Source: Cryptomeria japonica (taxonomy: Eukaryota; Streptophyta; Pinopsida; Cupressales; Cupressaceae). Taken from it: a stretch of DNA of 64,000 nucleotides. The translations under genes and the position numbers were made by a program. The notes beneath the pieces were generated by a model. It was given only the letters and a program-made list of their open reading frames with translations. It had not been told where the DNA came from and ran no database searches. The stretch lies in assembly GCF_030272615.1 (NCBI RefSeq), contig NC_081407.1, forward strand, positions 145,334,897 through 145,398,896, in the 5' to 3' direction. Positions 20,426 through 29,579 of this stretch are shown piece by piece (position 1 is the first letter of the stretch; every line of letters starts with the position of its first letter).

Positions 20426-21833
20426 CGCTCCTGTCCTTCTCCAAGGGTCCAGGGCGAATTTCAATGATAGCTCCTGTCCCTCTCCAAGGGACCAGAGCGA
20501 TTTGCTTAAAAGACAAGTTTTGGGCGAAGGTGAAGTGAGTTTTGAGTTTGAGGCAAATGAAACAAGGCGTAACCACTCTATTGAAGATAATTTTGAAGAT
20601 CGCAAGATGCCAAGTAAGCCCATATTTGCCTAGGCGCTCCTGTCCCTCTCCCAGGGACCAGAGCGATTTTCTCCTAAGACAAATTTCCCACCAAGTTGGA
20701 GCAAGGCCCACGTTAAAGATAAGTGAAGGGGAGCGTAATGAGCCTGTTGAAGACAAATTTGAAAGTTGGCAAAGCACGAATGAGCCTATAAATGAAAGTT
20801 CGCTCCTTTCCCTCAGTCAGGGACCAGGGCGGAATCAAGGTTATCTAATATTCCCCTCCAAGTTTAAGTCGCTCCAGGCCAAGATATAAGGTGGCAATGA
20901 TGTTTGGAACGCCTCGAAGAGAAACCAAGTTGCAAGGACCGCGAAAAGTGATGGAAATGGTCAAGTTTGCTCCTGTCCCTCACCAAGGGACCAGAGCGAA
21001 ATGTCTAAGTATGCCTAATTTTGAGATGCCACTTCCATTTCAAACGTTCAAAAGGGAGTAAGGAACACCATTTTTATACTTTGAAGGCAATTGCAAGTCG
21101 ATATGATCAAGGATTAGCACAATGAACAAAAAATCGCTCCTGTCCTTCAGTCAAGGACCAGGGCGATATTCATGAAATCAATCTTTTTCTTCCTAGACCA
21201 TGCCAAGGCAAAGTTTCACAAGATCGAATATGTCTTTGGAAGGATGATGGACAAGGAACCAAACGTCAAAAGGTGATCAACTTGAGCAAAGATGCAAAAT
21301 CGCTCCTGTCCTTCAGTCAAGGACAAGGGCGATATTCATTAAACTAGTCATTTCCTTCAAAAAACGATAGCAAGGCGAAGTCATGCAAGGTCCGAAATGT
21401 CATTAGAAAGGTGATGAACAAGGAGTTAATGTTAAAAGTTGACAATTTGGAGCTAAAATACAAAGTTCGCTCCTGTCCCTCACCAAGGGACCAGGGCGAA
21501 AATCACTCAAATATCAAATTTGCCTTGCAAGGGACAAGTTAAGTGTGCGTAGAATGAATGGATGAAGTTATTTCTTGCCTTGTGACGTAAGTTGGCAATT
21601 AAAATGATCAAGGATCAAGGAGAAAAGCAAAGTTCGCTCCTGTCCCTCACCAAGGGACCAGGGCGAAAATGGTCTAAGAGACATTCATTCGAAAGATTGA
21701 ATAAGATCAAGCTCAAGGTTCCCAATTAAAATGCCAATTTGGATGTAAGGGAAGTGACTTTGAACGTAAAAGGCGAGAAATTCAAGAACAAAATGCTAAA
21801 GCGCTCCTGTCCCTCTGCCAGGGACCAGAGCGA
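20426..21833. repeat. Palindrome array, inner copy (10 units)
   Basis: Units start near 20426, 20470, 20635, 20801, 20968, 21135, 21301, 21468, 21635 and 21802. Apart from the first step (44 bp) the spacing is 165-167 bp. In this orientation units read CGCTCCTGTCCCT..AGGGACCAGGGCG. Confidence 0.92.
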
Positions 21834-22166
21834 TGAGGTTAATATTCATTATTCTTCCCATGTCTAGGCGCCGACATCATTTTCAAATTGCATTAAATGC
21901 TAAATTTCGACGAACCTTGATATTTTTAATTAAAATTGGCATTTAATGGGTGCGCACAAGGCATTTAATTGACTAATTTAGCCTTTTAAAAATCATTAAT
22001 TACGAAGGCATTTAATTAATTAATTATTAATTTAATTAAATAAGAGGGAGAACGCTTGGGTTTTATTTTTATATTTATACAAAAGGCGGCCTCCTTTTAT
22101 TTTAATTTTTTGTTATTATTTGCCTTATTTTCAAGTCAGCCTAGAGGTAATTAAAGAGGTGAGCGC

Positions 22167-22176
22167 TTATATAAGG
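22167..22176 (+). promoter_or_regulatory. Proximal TATA box of the inner giant element
   Basis: GAGCGCTTATATAAGG, about 270 bp upstream of the intron donor. Conserved in position in the two other copies. Confidence 0.6.
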
Positions 22177-22435
22177 AGGGTACTTTGAAGCATTTCAAAT
22201 CATCATTTAATCATTCATTTGCATGCGATTTTGGAAGACAAGGAAAAGTGCGAAATTTCCATCCAAGGAAGAGTGCGAATTTGGTTAGAAGTGGAGCGAA
22301 TTCTCTATCAAAGCGTTGAAGTCCTCAAGGTGGTGAAATTAAGTAAGGAGGTGCATTTTATCCAAGGGAGAGCTTTGATCTACACTTTGCCTAGCCAAAA
22401 TTCATCTATTTTTTAGAGTTAATTCTCAAGAAGAG

Positions 22436-22638
22436 GTATGGCAAAATCATCTCGACACCCTTATTCAAGGTTTGATTTTTTTAAGCATTTTTGGGAAAAA
22501 TCTAAGCATTACATGGTTAATTAGGAAATGATAACTCAAGATTTATCATGAAGTTTCCTAATTAAAATCTTGAATATTCCTTTTAAAGTTTAATTTTTAG
22601 ATTTCAAGATATATTACTAATTTTGAAATGTTGTGTAG
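22436..22638 (+). other. 5' UTR intron of the giant-element transcript (inner copy)
   Basis: AAGAG|GTATGG donor and TGTTGTGTAG|GTATC acceptor, 203 bp, ending eight bases before the ATG at 22647. Homologous to the introns of the other two copies. Confidence 0.6.
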
Positions 22639-22646
22639 GTATCAAG

Positions 22647-22835
22647 ATGGCGACTCCAAGCTCGAAAGATCTACAAATCGGAAGACTCTCCTCAAGGAAA
22701 ATCAAGCCAGATCAAGGACGGTCAAGCAAGGACAAGGGCGACCTCTTCCAATCCAGTATTCCAAGGCGAGGTACATCAATCATCCTGCACATCAAGGACA
22801 CAAGAAGTCAGAACAAGGGTTCGTTGAAGAAGTAG
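22647..22835 (+). CDS. Short ORF of the inner giant element
   Basis: ATG at 22647 directly after the intron; 62 codons starting MATPSSKDLQIGRLSS, rich in Lys, Arg and Ser, with GDLFQSSIPRRGTS in the middle. It shares its MATP start and context with the long ORF of the outer copy, then diverges. The third copy has a longer relative (45249-45671) with NFFQSSIPRRDTSSS. It could be a short basic protein or the remains of the long ORF after internal replacement. No domain is recognised. Confidence 0.35.
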   Translation: MATPSSKDLQIGRLSSRKIKPDQGRSSKDKGDLFQSSIPRRGTSIILHIKDTRSQNKGSLKK

Positions 22836-23202
22836 ATAGTACCAGATGAGTTAATTAAAGCTAGCTTCTCAACAACATCAAGTTGAATATTTACCAAGTT
22901 ACAAGTGTCAGACAAGGTGGCATCCCAGTCATCACTCCTCCAGTCAGTGTGGTCCACCTCAGCATGTCCAGATTCAATGTACCTAACTCATGGAAGGTGG
23001 CACAAACTCCGATGTACCTACCCCAGCTATCCATCGGTGGAATTTTCTAGAGAGGACATGTGTCCAAGCAATACAATTATTTCATTGGTCAAGCATTAAA
23101 TGTTATGTAATGGTTGTAACAAACCCTAATTAGGGTTTTCATTGTAAAATCTTGGCCATTGATCTCAAATTGATCTAAGCCATCGAATTGTATTGAGGGC
23201 AC

Positions 23203-23210
23203 TATATAAG
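23203..23210 (+). promoter_or_regulatory. Distal TATA box of the inner giant element
   Basis: GGCACTATATAAGCCCTGG. The same box occurs in reverse orientation in the third copy (about 45105-45118). Confidence 0.55.
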
Positions 23211-24102
23211 CCCTGGCATTTCATTTTGTAAAGGCAATTAGCAATAGTTAGATAATAGTTAGAGAGTTGAAAATAGTTAGAAGATAGAAATAGAATAGTA
23301 ACTAGAGTAGAGTAGAGAGAGAAGGCAAAGATTGTTGCCAAGATGTTGTTGTAAAAGACTTGTAACTTCATTAAAGAAATGGTGAAATTTATGGGTCGAT
23401 TCGACAATTTGCATGGTCTTTATACTTCTCGTATTTGATTTCATGTTATTAGATGAGTGGAAGAAATGTGCTTGATTGATGGTGGAATTCGTACATCCAT
23501 ACTACTAGCAGTTTGTTGATTGCAGACTTGCCTTGTGTAGTCAACTGGAATCGTTCAGCTTAAGCTTAACTTCAATTGTCGCTTCTTCATTGATATGCAT
23601 CAACCTGATGGTGTCTATGCCTGCAGTGATGATTTGAACATCATAAAGCTTCCCTTCAAAGATCGCACTAGCCTTGTGGAGATGGTCCTGCGATGTCAAA
23701 ACAAGACCTAGTTAGAGTTTCATCAAAGATCAATCATTGCTCCTACATTCTTAGTATTAGGATTAGATCCTCTCTTTGCCCTCATCTTTTTTCCTTTTTT
23801 CAAATCTAAGCTAGTGAAAATCCTGTGTTCCAGCAATATTCAAAGCAAATCAGAAGTTCAGGCATCAAATGTAAGTCCCCTTGTGATTCCAGCAAATCAC
23901 ATCATACCACAAAGAGCTTATCCACACGTAGAGACCCTACATACAAGAACCTTGAAGTCATCCTGATTGATCCTTTTTCGCGATATCTTTAGCAATCAGA
24001 GGCTTTACTCAAGAGAGGATAAGGTACCTTTAGGTATTTTATTCTGTGTTTGATAGTGTACAAAATACACGTCAACAGGTACATGGGCATATTTGGAAAT
24101 TT

Positions 24103-25155
24103 CGCCTTGGTCCCTTGGAGAGGGACAGGAGCACTTTTGCCAATTGTCATCAAAATTTGCAACTCTTGCATCTCAATTCCACCTCGAAGCATTTTAAACA
24201 TCATTTCAAACCTGTGTCAAAGCCTAGATTTGTCCAAAATTGGCGAGAAGGACTAGATAACATGTTTTTCGCCCTCGTCCCTTGGAGAGGGACAGGAGCA
24301 CTTTTGCAATTCCAAGCCTATCTGTCCTTTGCTAGCCTTCCAAATTATCTTCAATGGGTCAAACATGTCTTATTTCATTCATTTCAATCACGAAACTTGC
24401 CTTGCCTTTGCAAGAAATTTGCACTTTTTAGAAAATCGCTCTGGTCCTTCAGAGAGGGACAGGAGCACTTTTTGAAATTTGAGTTGATTTCCTCCTTTGT
24501 GGACCACTAAAATTATATTCAATGGATAAATCATGTTTTCCTTGGTCTCTTCAAATCATAAAATTGCCTTGATCGTGCAAGAACAGTGCAAATTTGAAAT
24601 TCGAGCTCCGGTCCTTCAGTGAGGGACGGGAGCACTTTTTGCCTTCTAGGCCAAAATGCCTCATCTTTCATCTCGAAATGCCTTGGCTAAGGAAGATATC
24701 GTCTTGTCACATGCCATTCATAAGAATTCAAGTCCAAAGAAGGTCTAAAAATGCGTATATAAAGAAAATCGCTCTGGTCCCTTGGAGAGGGACAGGAGCA
24801 CTTTTACCTTTCTTAGACAAAAACTCCATCATTTCATCGTCTTTGATCAAGTCTGGATGCTCTACCATGTTCATTTCATCCTTCACCATGTCTTTGATGT
24901 TTCAATTTGACCAAACAAGGCCAGGAATGACTCAAATAAGCCTTTTCGCCCTGGTCCCTTGGAGAGGGACAAGAGCACTTTTCTCTTAATCCTTCAAATT
25001 TCATCATTTTCATGCCTTCAAAATCCTTGAAAGCATCAAATCACGTCCAATTATCTCTCTTGGAGACCCTGCATAAAACAAAATTAGAAAAGTCAGTGAC
25101 AAATATGCACTAAATAACATTTTCGCCCTAGTCCCTTGGAGAGGGACAGGAGCGC
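24103..25155. repeat. Palindrome array, outer copy, part 2 (7 units)
   Basis: Units start at 24103, 24270, 24437, 24602, 24770, 24947 and 25124, spaced 167, 167, 165, 168, 177 and 177 bp. With part 1 this gives eleven units. Confidence 0.9.
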
Positions 25156-25642
25156 TTTTGTCCTTTCTGGCTAATCCATCCAAAATTTAAGTCTCCAGTC
25201 ACTTCACAAAGCAGAGTTAGATCATCTTCAAGGCCAGGAACCAGTTAGTTTCAAGCATCATCTTACCTCCGAAATTTGATCAACATTTATCTAGGCAAGA
25301 ACACAATTTCCCCTTCAAAATGCTAACACTTAGACAAAATTTGAATTTTACCTCAAAAATTCATGAATCTAGACCTAACCTGAGATCTACTTGACTTTCC
25401 TGACAGGCTCACCTTAGTTTGACAATCTCGATCTTCGGGAGGATGCTTAATAACTTTCAAAATTTGACTGGGCTCAGCTTGAATAACATCAGAAGAAACC
25501 CTTAAGGTTTAGCTCTAGCCCAGACAGACGACTCACTCACTCAAAACCCTAAAAAGCAGAGAGAAGAACAGGCAAAACAAAAACGAAAAAGAGAGGGTCC
25601 CCATTCTAATGGGGCGATGTGTGAAATGGTCACAACAGAAGG

Positions 25643-26272
25643 GTATCAAGAATAGGTCCTTGATGGTGATGGCGTTCAAACACCGAAAATCCACGCAAAT
25701 GCGAATTTGATTCACCTCCTTTTTTAATGATATCACTATCGGTGAGACCCACTCACTCATCTCCACCCAGAATATGATGCCTTCTTCCAACATTCGTTCT
25801 ATCTCATCATTCACCCTTGCAGCATAATTCTTATTCATACGGTACGATCTCTTCCTCACCGGTTGGGATCCTGGTACGAGTGGAATCCGGTGGACACATA
25901 GTTCTAGAGGGATCCCTTTAAAATCCTTATAGGTCCAGGTGAATACATCCTTATACTCCATAAATCTTTTGAAAGTAGTTGCCTTGGCAGGGGATTCCAA
26001 TCTTCATCGATGAGGATGGTCTTCGGGCTTGCTTCATCTCCCAGGTTTGTCTCCTTTAGTGCAGGGTCCTCGTACTGTATGGGTTTGTCTTTGGCAAATA
26101 GGTGTGCCGGAGTCTCATTAACTCGAGCCACCCCTTCCTTATACTCCCCATATTTAGGAGGAAACATGTCTTTCTCCCTCGCTTCTTCTTCTACCTGCAA
26201 CATATTGCATTCCAGATGGAAGAGTTCATAATCCTCCATATGCCAGTGGAAGAGCCCATTCAGCAAGCCCAC
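25643..26272 (-). pseudogene. Gypsy RT, amino-terminal part
   Basis: Minus frames 26272-25904 and 26000-25643. Visible are YKDVFTWTYKDFKGIP, HRIPLVPGSQPVRKRSYRMN, VNDEIERMLEEGII, SEWVSPIVISLKKE and RICVDFRCLNAITIKD, the fingers region of Ty3/gypsy RT. A frameshift near 25950 separates the two. The gene is cut at LIPF by the giant element and continues at 14333. Confidence 0.88.
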
Positions 26273-26499
26273 CTCATCTTCTGAACAACCTTCCTATTCC
26301 AGAACGCCCTCGTTGTTTGGCTCCATTTGCCATCTGCCTTCATCCCTTCCAAGAGTCTCCTCCTTCGAGTCCGATCTTGAGGAGGAGGCCAACTTCTCGC
26401 TCACCATTTGTGTACGAAGTCGATAACAAATTTCCTCCCCTCATTCTCCATGAATAGCGTATTCCGCTTCCAATTATGATTTACTTTTGTTGTGATGAG

Positions 26500-27315
26500 T
26501 CATCCTTGTCCGAGGATTGGAACATAACCTTTCTTCTTTAGGGGAATTACTACAAAATCCAAAATGAAAGGTTGTGTACCAATAGTTACCCGTTGTGTCA
26601 TCAGGGTTTCAATCGGCTTAATGCCGTGTTGGTCGGCTCCCACCAGATTGAATGTTGATGGCCACAACGTGGGCTTCCCCAATTTCTTCCACGTCTCTTT
26701 TGGTAGCACGTTCACTCCTGATCCTCCGTCTACAATGGCATCGATGAGGATTGTGCCCAATATACCCATTTCCACTACCGCTGGGTGTTTGCCACTGTTC
26801 ACGGCAAGTAACATTGGGTTGGCCGAAGGGCTGATGGGGATCTCTGTGTGGAGTGCCGCCATACGGATAGGCACATCTATGGCACTGGTGATAGCCGCCC
26901 TGAGTCGTGGCATAGTCCCAAGAAGGTCTTTAATCTTTATTGGCACTTCTGTCAGCAACACTTGCCTCAGGATATTCTGCTCCAACTCTGCACGTAGCGA
27001 AGTACGGGTAGTGTCGTTTGTCTTCCTACGCTCCTCCATCATTTCCCTTTCAATATCGGCCTTAGCTTTGTGTACTCTCTCCTTCTCCGTACGGGGGTTA
27101 GGATATGTAGCTTTCTTCGCTTGTGCTTGTGTGATTGCCAAGGTCGCTTCGTTGTTTGTCCTGTTGATGTTTAAGAGGTTTACCCCCAACTTTGGGCAGT
27201 TGGCATCGTCATGGTCATCGGGACCACACCATCTGCATAGGTGTTGCGAACTTTCCCCCTTCGAGCAATCTCTGGCAAAGTGTCCCCATTCGCTACAGGC
27301 TCGACATTGGATCAT
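26500..27315 (-). pseudogene. Gypsy zinc knuckles and protease
   Basis: A 271-codon open stretch. It begins with a CCHC knuckle (CRACSEWGHFARDC) and a second (CRWCGPDDHDDANC), then a Lys/Arg/Glu-rich linker, then a retropepsin-like domain: VVEMGILGTILIDAIVDGGSGVNVLPKETW carries D-G-G-S-G where most plant gypsy proteases have D-x-G-S/A. Downstream the frame continues towards RT. This part cleaves the polyprotein and packages RNA. Confidence 0.82.
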
Positions 27316-29214
27316 TGGTCGCCCTTTGGCATCATACTGTATCTGACGGCTATTATTATTATTGTTGTTTTTCCACCCTTCCGGTTATTTTTGTAGCCAC
27401 TGGAAGATGCAGTTGTGTTTGCCGGCTGTTGTGGGGTTACCATTGCCGCGATCGTTGATGGTTGCTCCTGCATGAGCACTTGCGCACATCTTGTCTTCAT
27501 GTTGTATGGGCATTCCTTGGTGGAGTGTCCCAATACCTAGCAAATGTCACAAAAGGCCTTTTTAGGACACGTGCCTTTTGTGTGACCTTCCTCACAATCT
27601 GCACACCATAATTCCCCTTCAATTTTGCTACTACTCCCCTTCATGGCTCTAAACTTTTTCATCATTCGATGCATGTCCTTCTGCAAGGCTTGCACCTTCT
27701 TGCTTGCTTCCTTGTTCGTATTGCTTCCCGCAGAAGAAGAATCATCATCGGATCGGTTCTTTCGTGATGTCTTGTCCTCACTCTCTATATCCATTGCTCT
27801 GTTGTAAGCATCCTCGTATGATGTTGGGGGGACCACTTTCATCTTCTTTCTCAAGGAGGATTTCAATCCTTCCACAAACTAGCGTCTCTTCAACCCGTCT
27901 GTCGGTTAATTCTCCATCTTCCCCAGTAGCTCCTTGAGCCACCGATTGTATGTCCGCACGCTCTCATGCTTGCTCTGCTTCGTACTATAGATTTCTGCTA
28001 CAATTTCGTTATCATCTCGAAGCAGTTTGAACTCCGCTTGAAAAACTTTCTTCAGGTCAGGCCATGTGCCTACCTTAGTTCTATCTACTTAAGAAAACCA
28101 GTCTATCGCCACTCCCTTTAGGGTTGCTTGGAATTGTACCACCCACTCATCCTGGTTGGTCTGCCCATTAGTCGACCAAATTGTTTCACAAGTCCTACAA
28201 TACCGTACAAGGTCCTCCGTCCCATCCCTCGTGAACTTCGACAACTTCTGATTTTTGGACATTGTAGTGGTTCCTTGTGACCTGCTCTATGTACTTGGTC
28301 CGGTTGGAATCGCTCTCCAGTTTGGTGCACTCGATCCGAACAGATCGTTTTGACTACGGTGCCCTGGTGTCCTCTCGACACTCCCAACCGCTCCCATATC
28401 CTCTACGCCTCTGTCTGCGGTGTGCTCCTCTCTCTGTGTCCTTCCTGTCTCCGATCCCCTTGACTCCCTTCGATGTGGTGCATCTGATTCTACTCCTCCA
28501 CCATCCCTGATTTCTTCTAATGTAAGGGTTAGGTGTCCCAAATGGCGTCGGGTGTTTTCAATCAACTCAGATACTCGGTCATCTTCAGCCAATCTCTCAT
28601 CGGCATCCCCTTCAACATTTTGGTCCGCGTCGTACCCTCCGACACCTTCCTGGTTCCCTTCGGGTACCCCTTCGGTTCCCACGGTCTACTTGAGTTGATT
28701 CTCTTGCAATTCTTCGTAATTGTTATCTCCATTCGGCTTGCTCCTCCAACCTTAATGCTATTTGGATGGCCTCTTGCTCGTCCTCTTGGACCTTTGGCAC
28801 ATGCTTCCTATCTTTATTCAAGGTTACTGGCATCAATTACATCCTTGGTACGGGTTGAGGATTTGTTGACGTCGACGGTTCTCCTCACGCTCCTCTTCCC
28901 GTTGGGTTCTTTCTTCAAATCACTATAAGATTTGCTAGCGGTGATCCTCGCGATTTTCCTCCTCTCGTAGGTTGTGAAGAGCAATAAGTGTTGTGCTAAA
29001 AGCCTTGGCAAGTGGCACATAAGATGATCCACTGCTGGAATTACCCCGAGTGTATCCCAGATCACACTCTCGGGAACCTTTGCATGTTTGGCTTCCCTAC
29101 AGATGTAAGTGCCAATGGAGGCCTTCAATATATTTGCACAGTCTTCTGTTGTGCTCTTTCACCTTCAAATACTTCTTCATCACTGGTGCTTGGTTCGCTT
29201 ACTGGTTGGCCCAT
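27316..29214 (-). pseudogene. Gypsy gag
   Basis: ATG at 29214 (MGQPVSEPSTSDEEVFEGER), about 80 bp after the 5' LTR. A stop follows within about 25 codons, then an Asp/Glu-rich region (28682-28287) in another frame. The retrotransposon gag domain lies at about 28262-27880, with DEWVVQFQATLKGVAIDWFS and the RTYNRWLKEL block, carrying three stops. Two further knuckles follow: CADCEEGHTKGTC and CDIC(stop)VLGHSTKEC. With those in the next segment there are four knuckles, more than the usual one or two. Gag forms the particle that packages element RNA. Confidence 0.78.
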
Positions 29215-29280
29215 TGTAGGGTTCTCGCAATGTCATACGTCTACTGTCCCCTCGGGTAACTCATTCTCCAGATTTGTTCA

Positions 29281-29293
29281 GGCAACGACGCCA
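29281..29293 (-). other. Primer-binding site of the gypsy element (tRNA-Asp type)
   Basis: Minus strand TGGCGTCGTTGCC, two bases inside the 5' LTR. It differs at one position from TGGCGCCGTTGCC, the complement of the plant tRNA-Asp 3' end used by Athila/Tat-type elements. Confidence 0.75.
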
Positions 29294-29295
29294 AA

Positions 29296-29579
29296 TGTTT
29301 TGCCCTATAGGGTATGTGTTCAGAACATGACAGAATGCGAGTAAAACAAAATAGTATGCATATACACAAAATGTAGAGTACTCATAGATATATATTCATT
29401 GATCACAACATTACAATGTATCTCTAGAATCACATAACAAAACCTCCACCTATCCCGAGGATAGATACACAGACATATATATAGGTGTTGACCGGCCGCC
29501 CGTGCCAACCGTCGGCAACCGTCAGCTAACCGCCGACCCCTCAACAACAACTTAACAAATACTAATTTACCCGACAACA
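29296..29579 (-). repeat. Gypsy 5' LTR (right)
   Basis: 284 bp, direct repeat of 7163-7436, with one additional 10-bp piece (CAACCGTCGG-like duplication). Confidence 0.92.

Larger units (their letters stand above)
20017..24077 (+). mobile_element. Giant LTR-like element (inner copy, inverted), 4061 bp, TSD GGTAC
   Basis: The ends are TGTTGTGACG and CGTCAACA, the reverse complement of the outer element's termini. A perfect GGTAC duplication (20012-20016, 24078-24082) shows insertion into the outer copy. In transcription sense (+): terminal hairpins, long hairpin 20325-20386, array of ten palindromes 20426-21833, TATA box TTATATAAGG 22167-22176, leader, intron 22436-22638, ATG 22647, short ORF to 22835, second TATA box 23203-23210, then a downstream part that closely matches 44249-45200. 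The 3.1-kb ORF of the outer copy is absent; a different sequence of about 450 bp stands there. Confidence 0.9.
14339..25637 (-). mobile_element. Giant LTR-like element (outer copy) with a long ORF and hairpin array
   Basis: The element begins TGTTGACGTG and ends GTCACAACA with a perfect 5-bp duplication GAAGG (14334-14338, 25638-25642) inside the gypsy RT gene. It contains an inverted family member (20017-24077, duplication GGTAC); without it the element is 7233 bp. In transcription sense (minus strand): hairpin array (25154 to 24103 and 19891 to 19364), TATA box about 19008-19014, 5' leader, intron 18753-18553, ATG at 18544, a broken ORF of about 1,040 codons to 15427, and a second TATA box at 15190-15198 about 850 bp from the far end. 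No gag, pol or transposase domain is seen. TG..CA ends and 5-bp duplications suggest an exceptionally long solo LTR or a LARD-like unit. Confidence 0.82.
7163..29579 (-). mobile_element. Ty3/gypsy LTR retrotransposon, minus strand, with nested insertions
   Basis: Two direct LTRs (7163-7436 and 29296-29579) flank a minus-strand element. The LTRs begin TGTTTTGCCC and end CCCGACAACA on the + strand, and the flanks are GTTCA (7158-7162) and CTTCA (29580-29584), a 5-bp duplication with one change. From the 5' LTR on the right: PBS, gag with zinc knuckles, protease, RT, RNase H, integrase, a GPY/F-like tail, an accessory ORF, PPT. RT before integrase defines Ty3/gypsy. After removing the giant element (14339-25637) and the solo LTR (7638-8834) about 9.9 kb remains. 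The LTRs differ at about 13 of 274 positions, mostly transitions, plus one 10-bp indel, so the insertion is old. Many stops and frameshifts make it inactive. Confidence 0.92.

Noticed and set aside
20426-21833. Regularly spaced palindromic repeats as a CRISPR array
   Set aside because: Spacing of 166 bp is far too long, the setting is a plant retrotransposon nest, no cas gene is present, and the unit flanks align between element copies.
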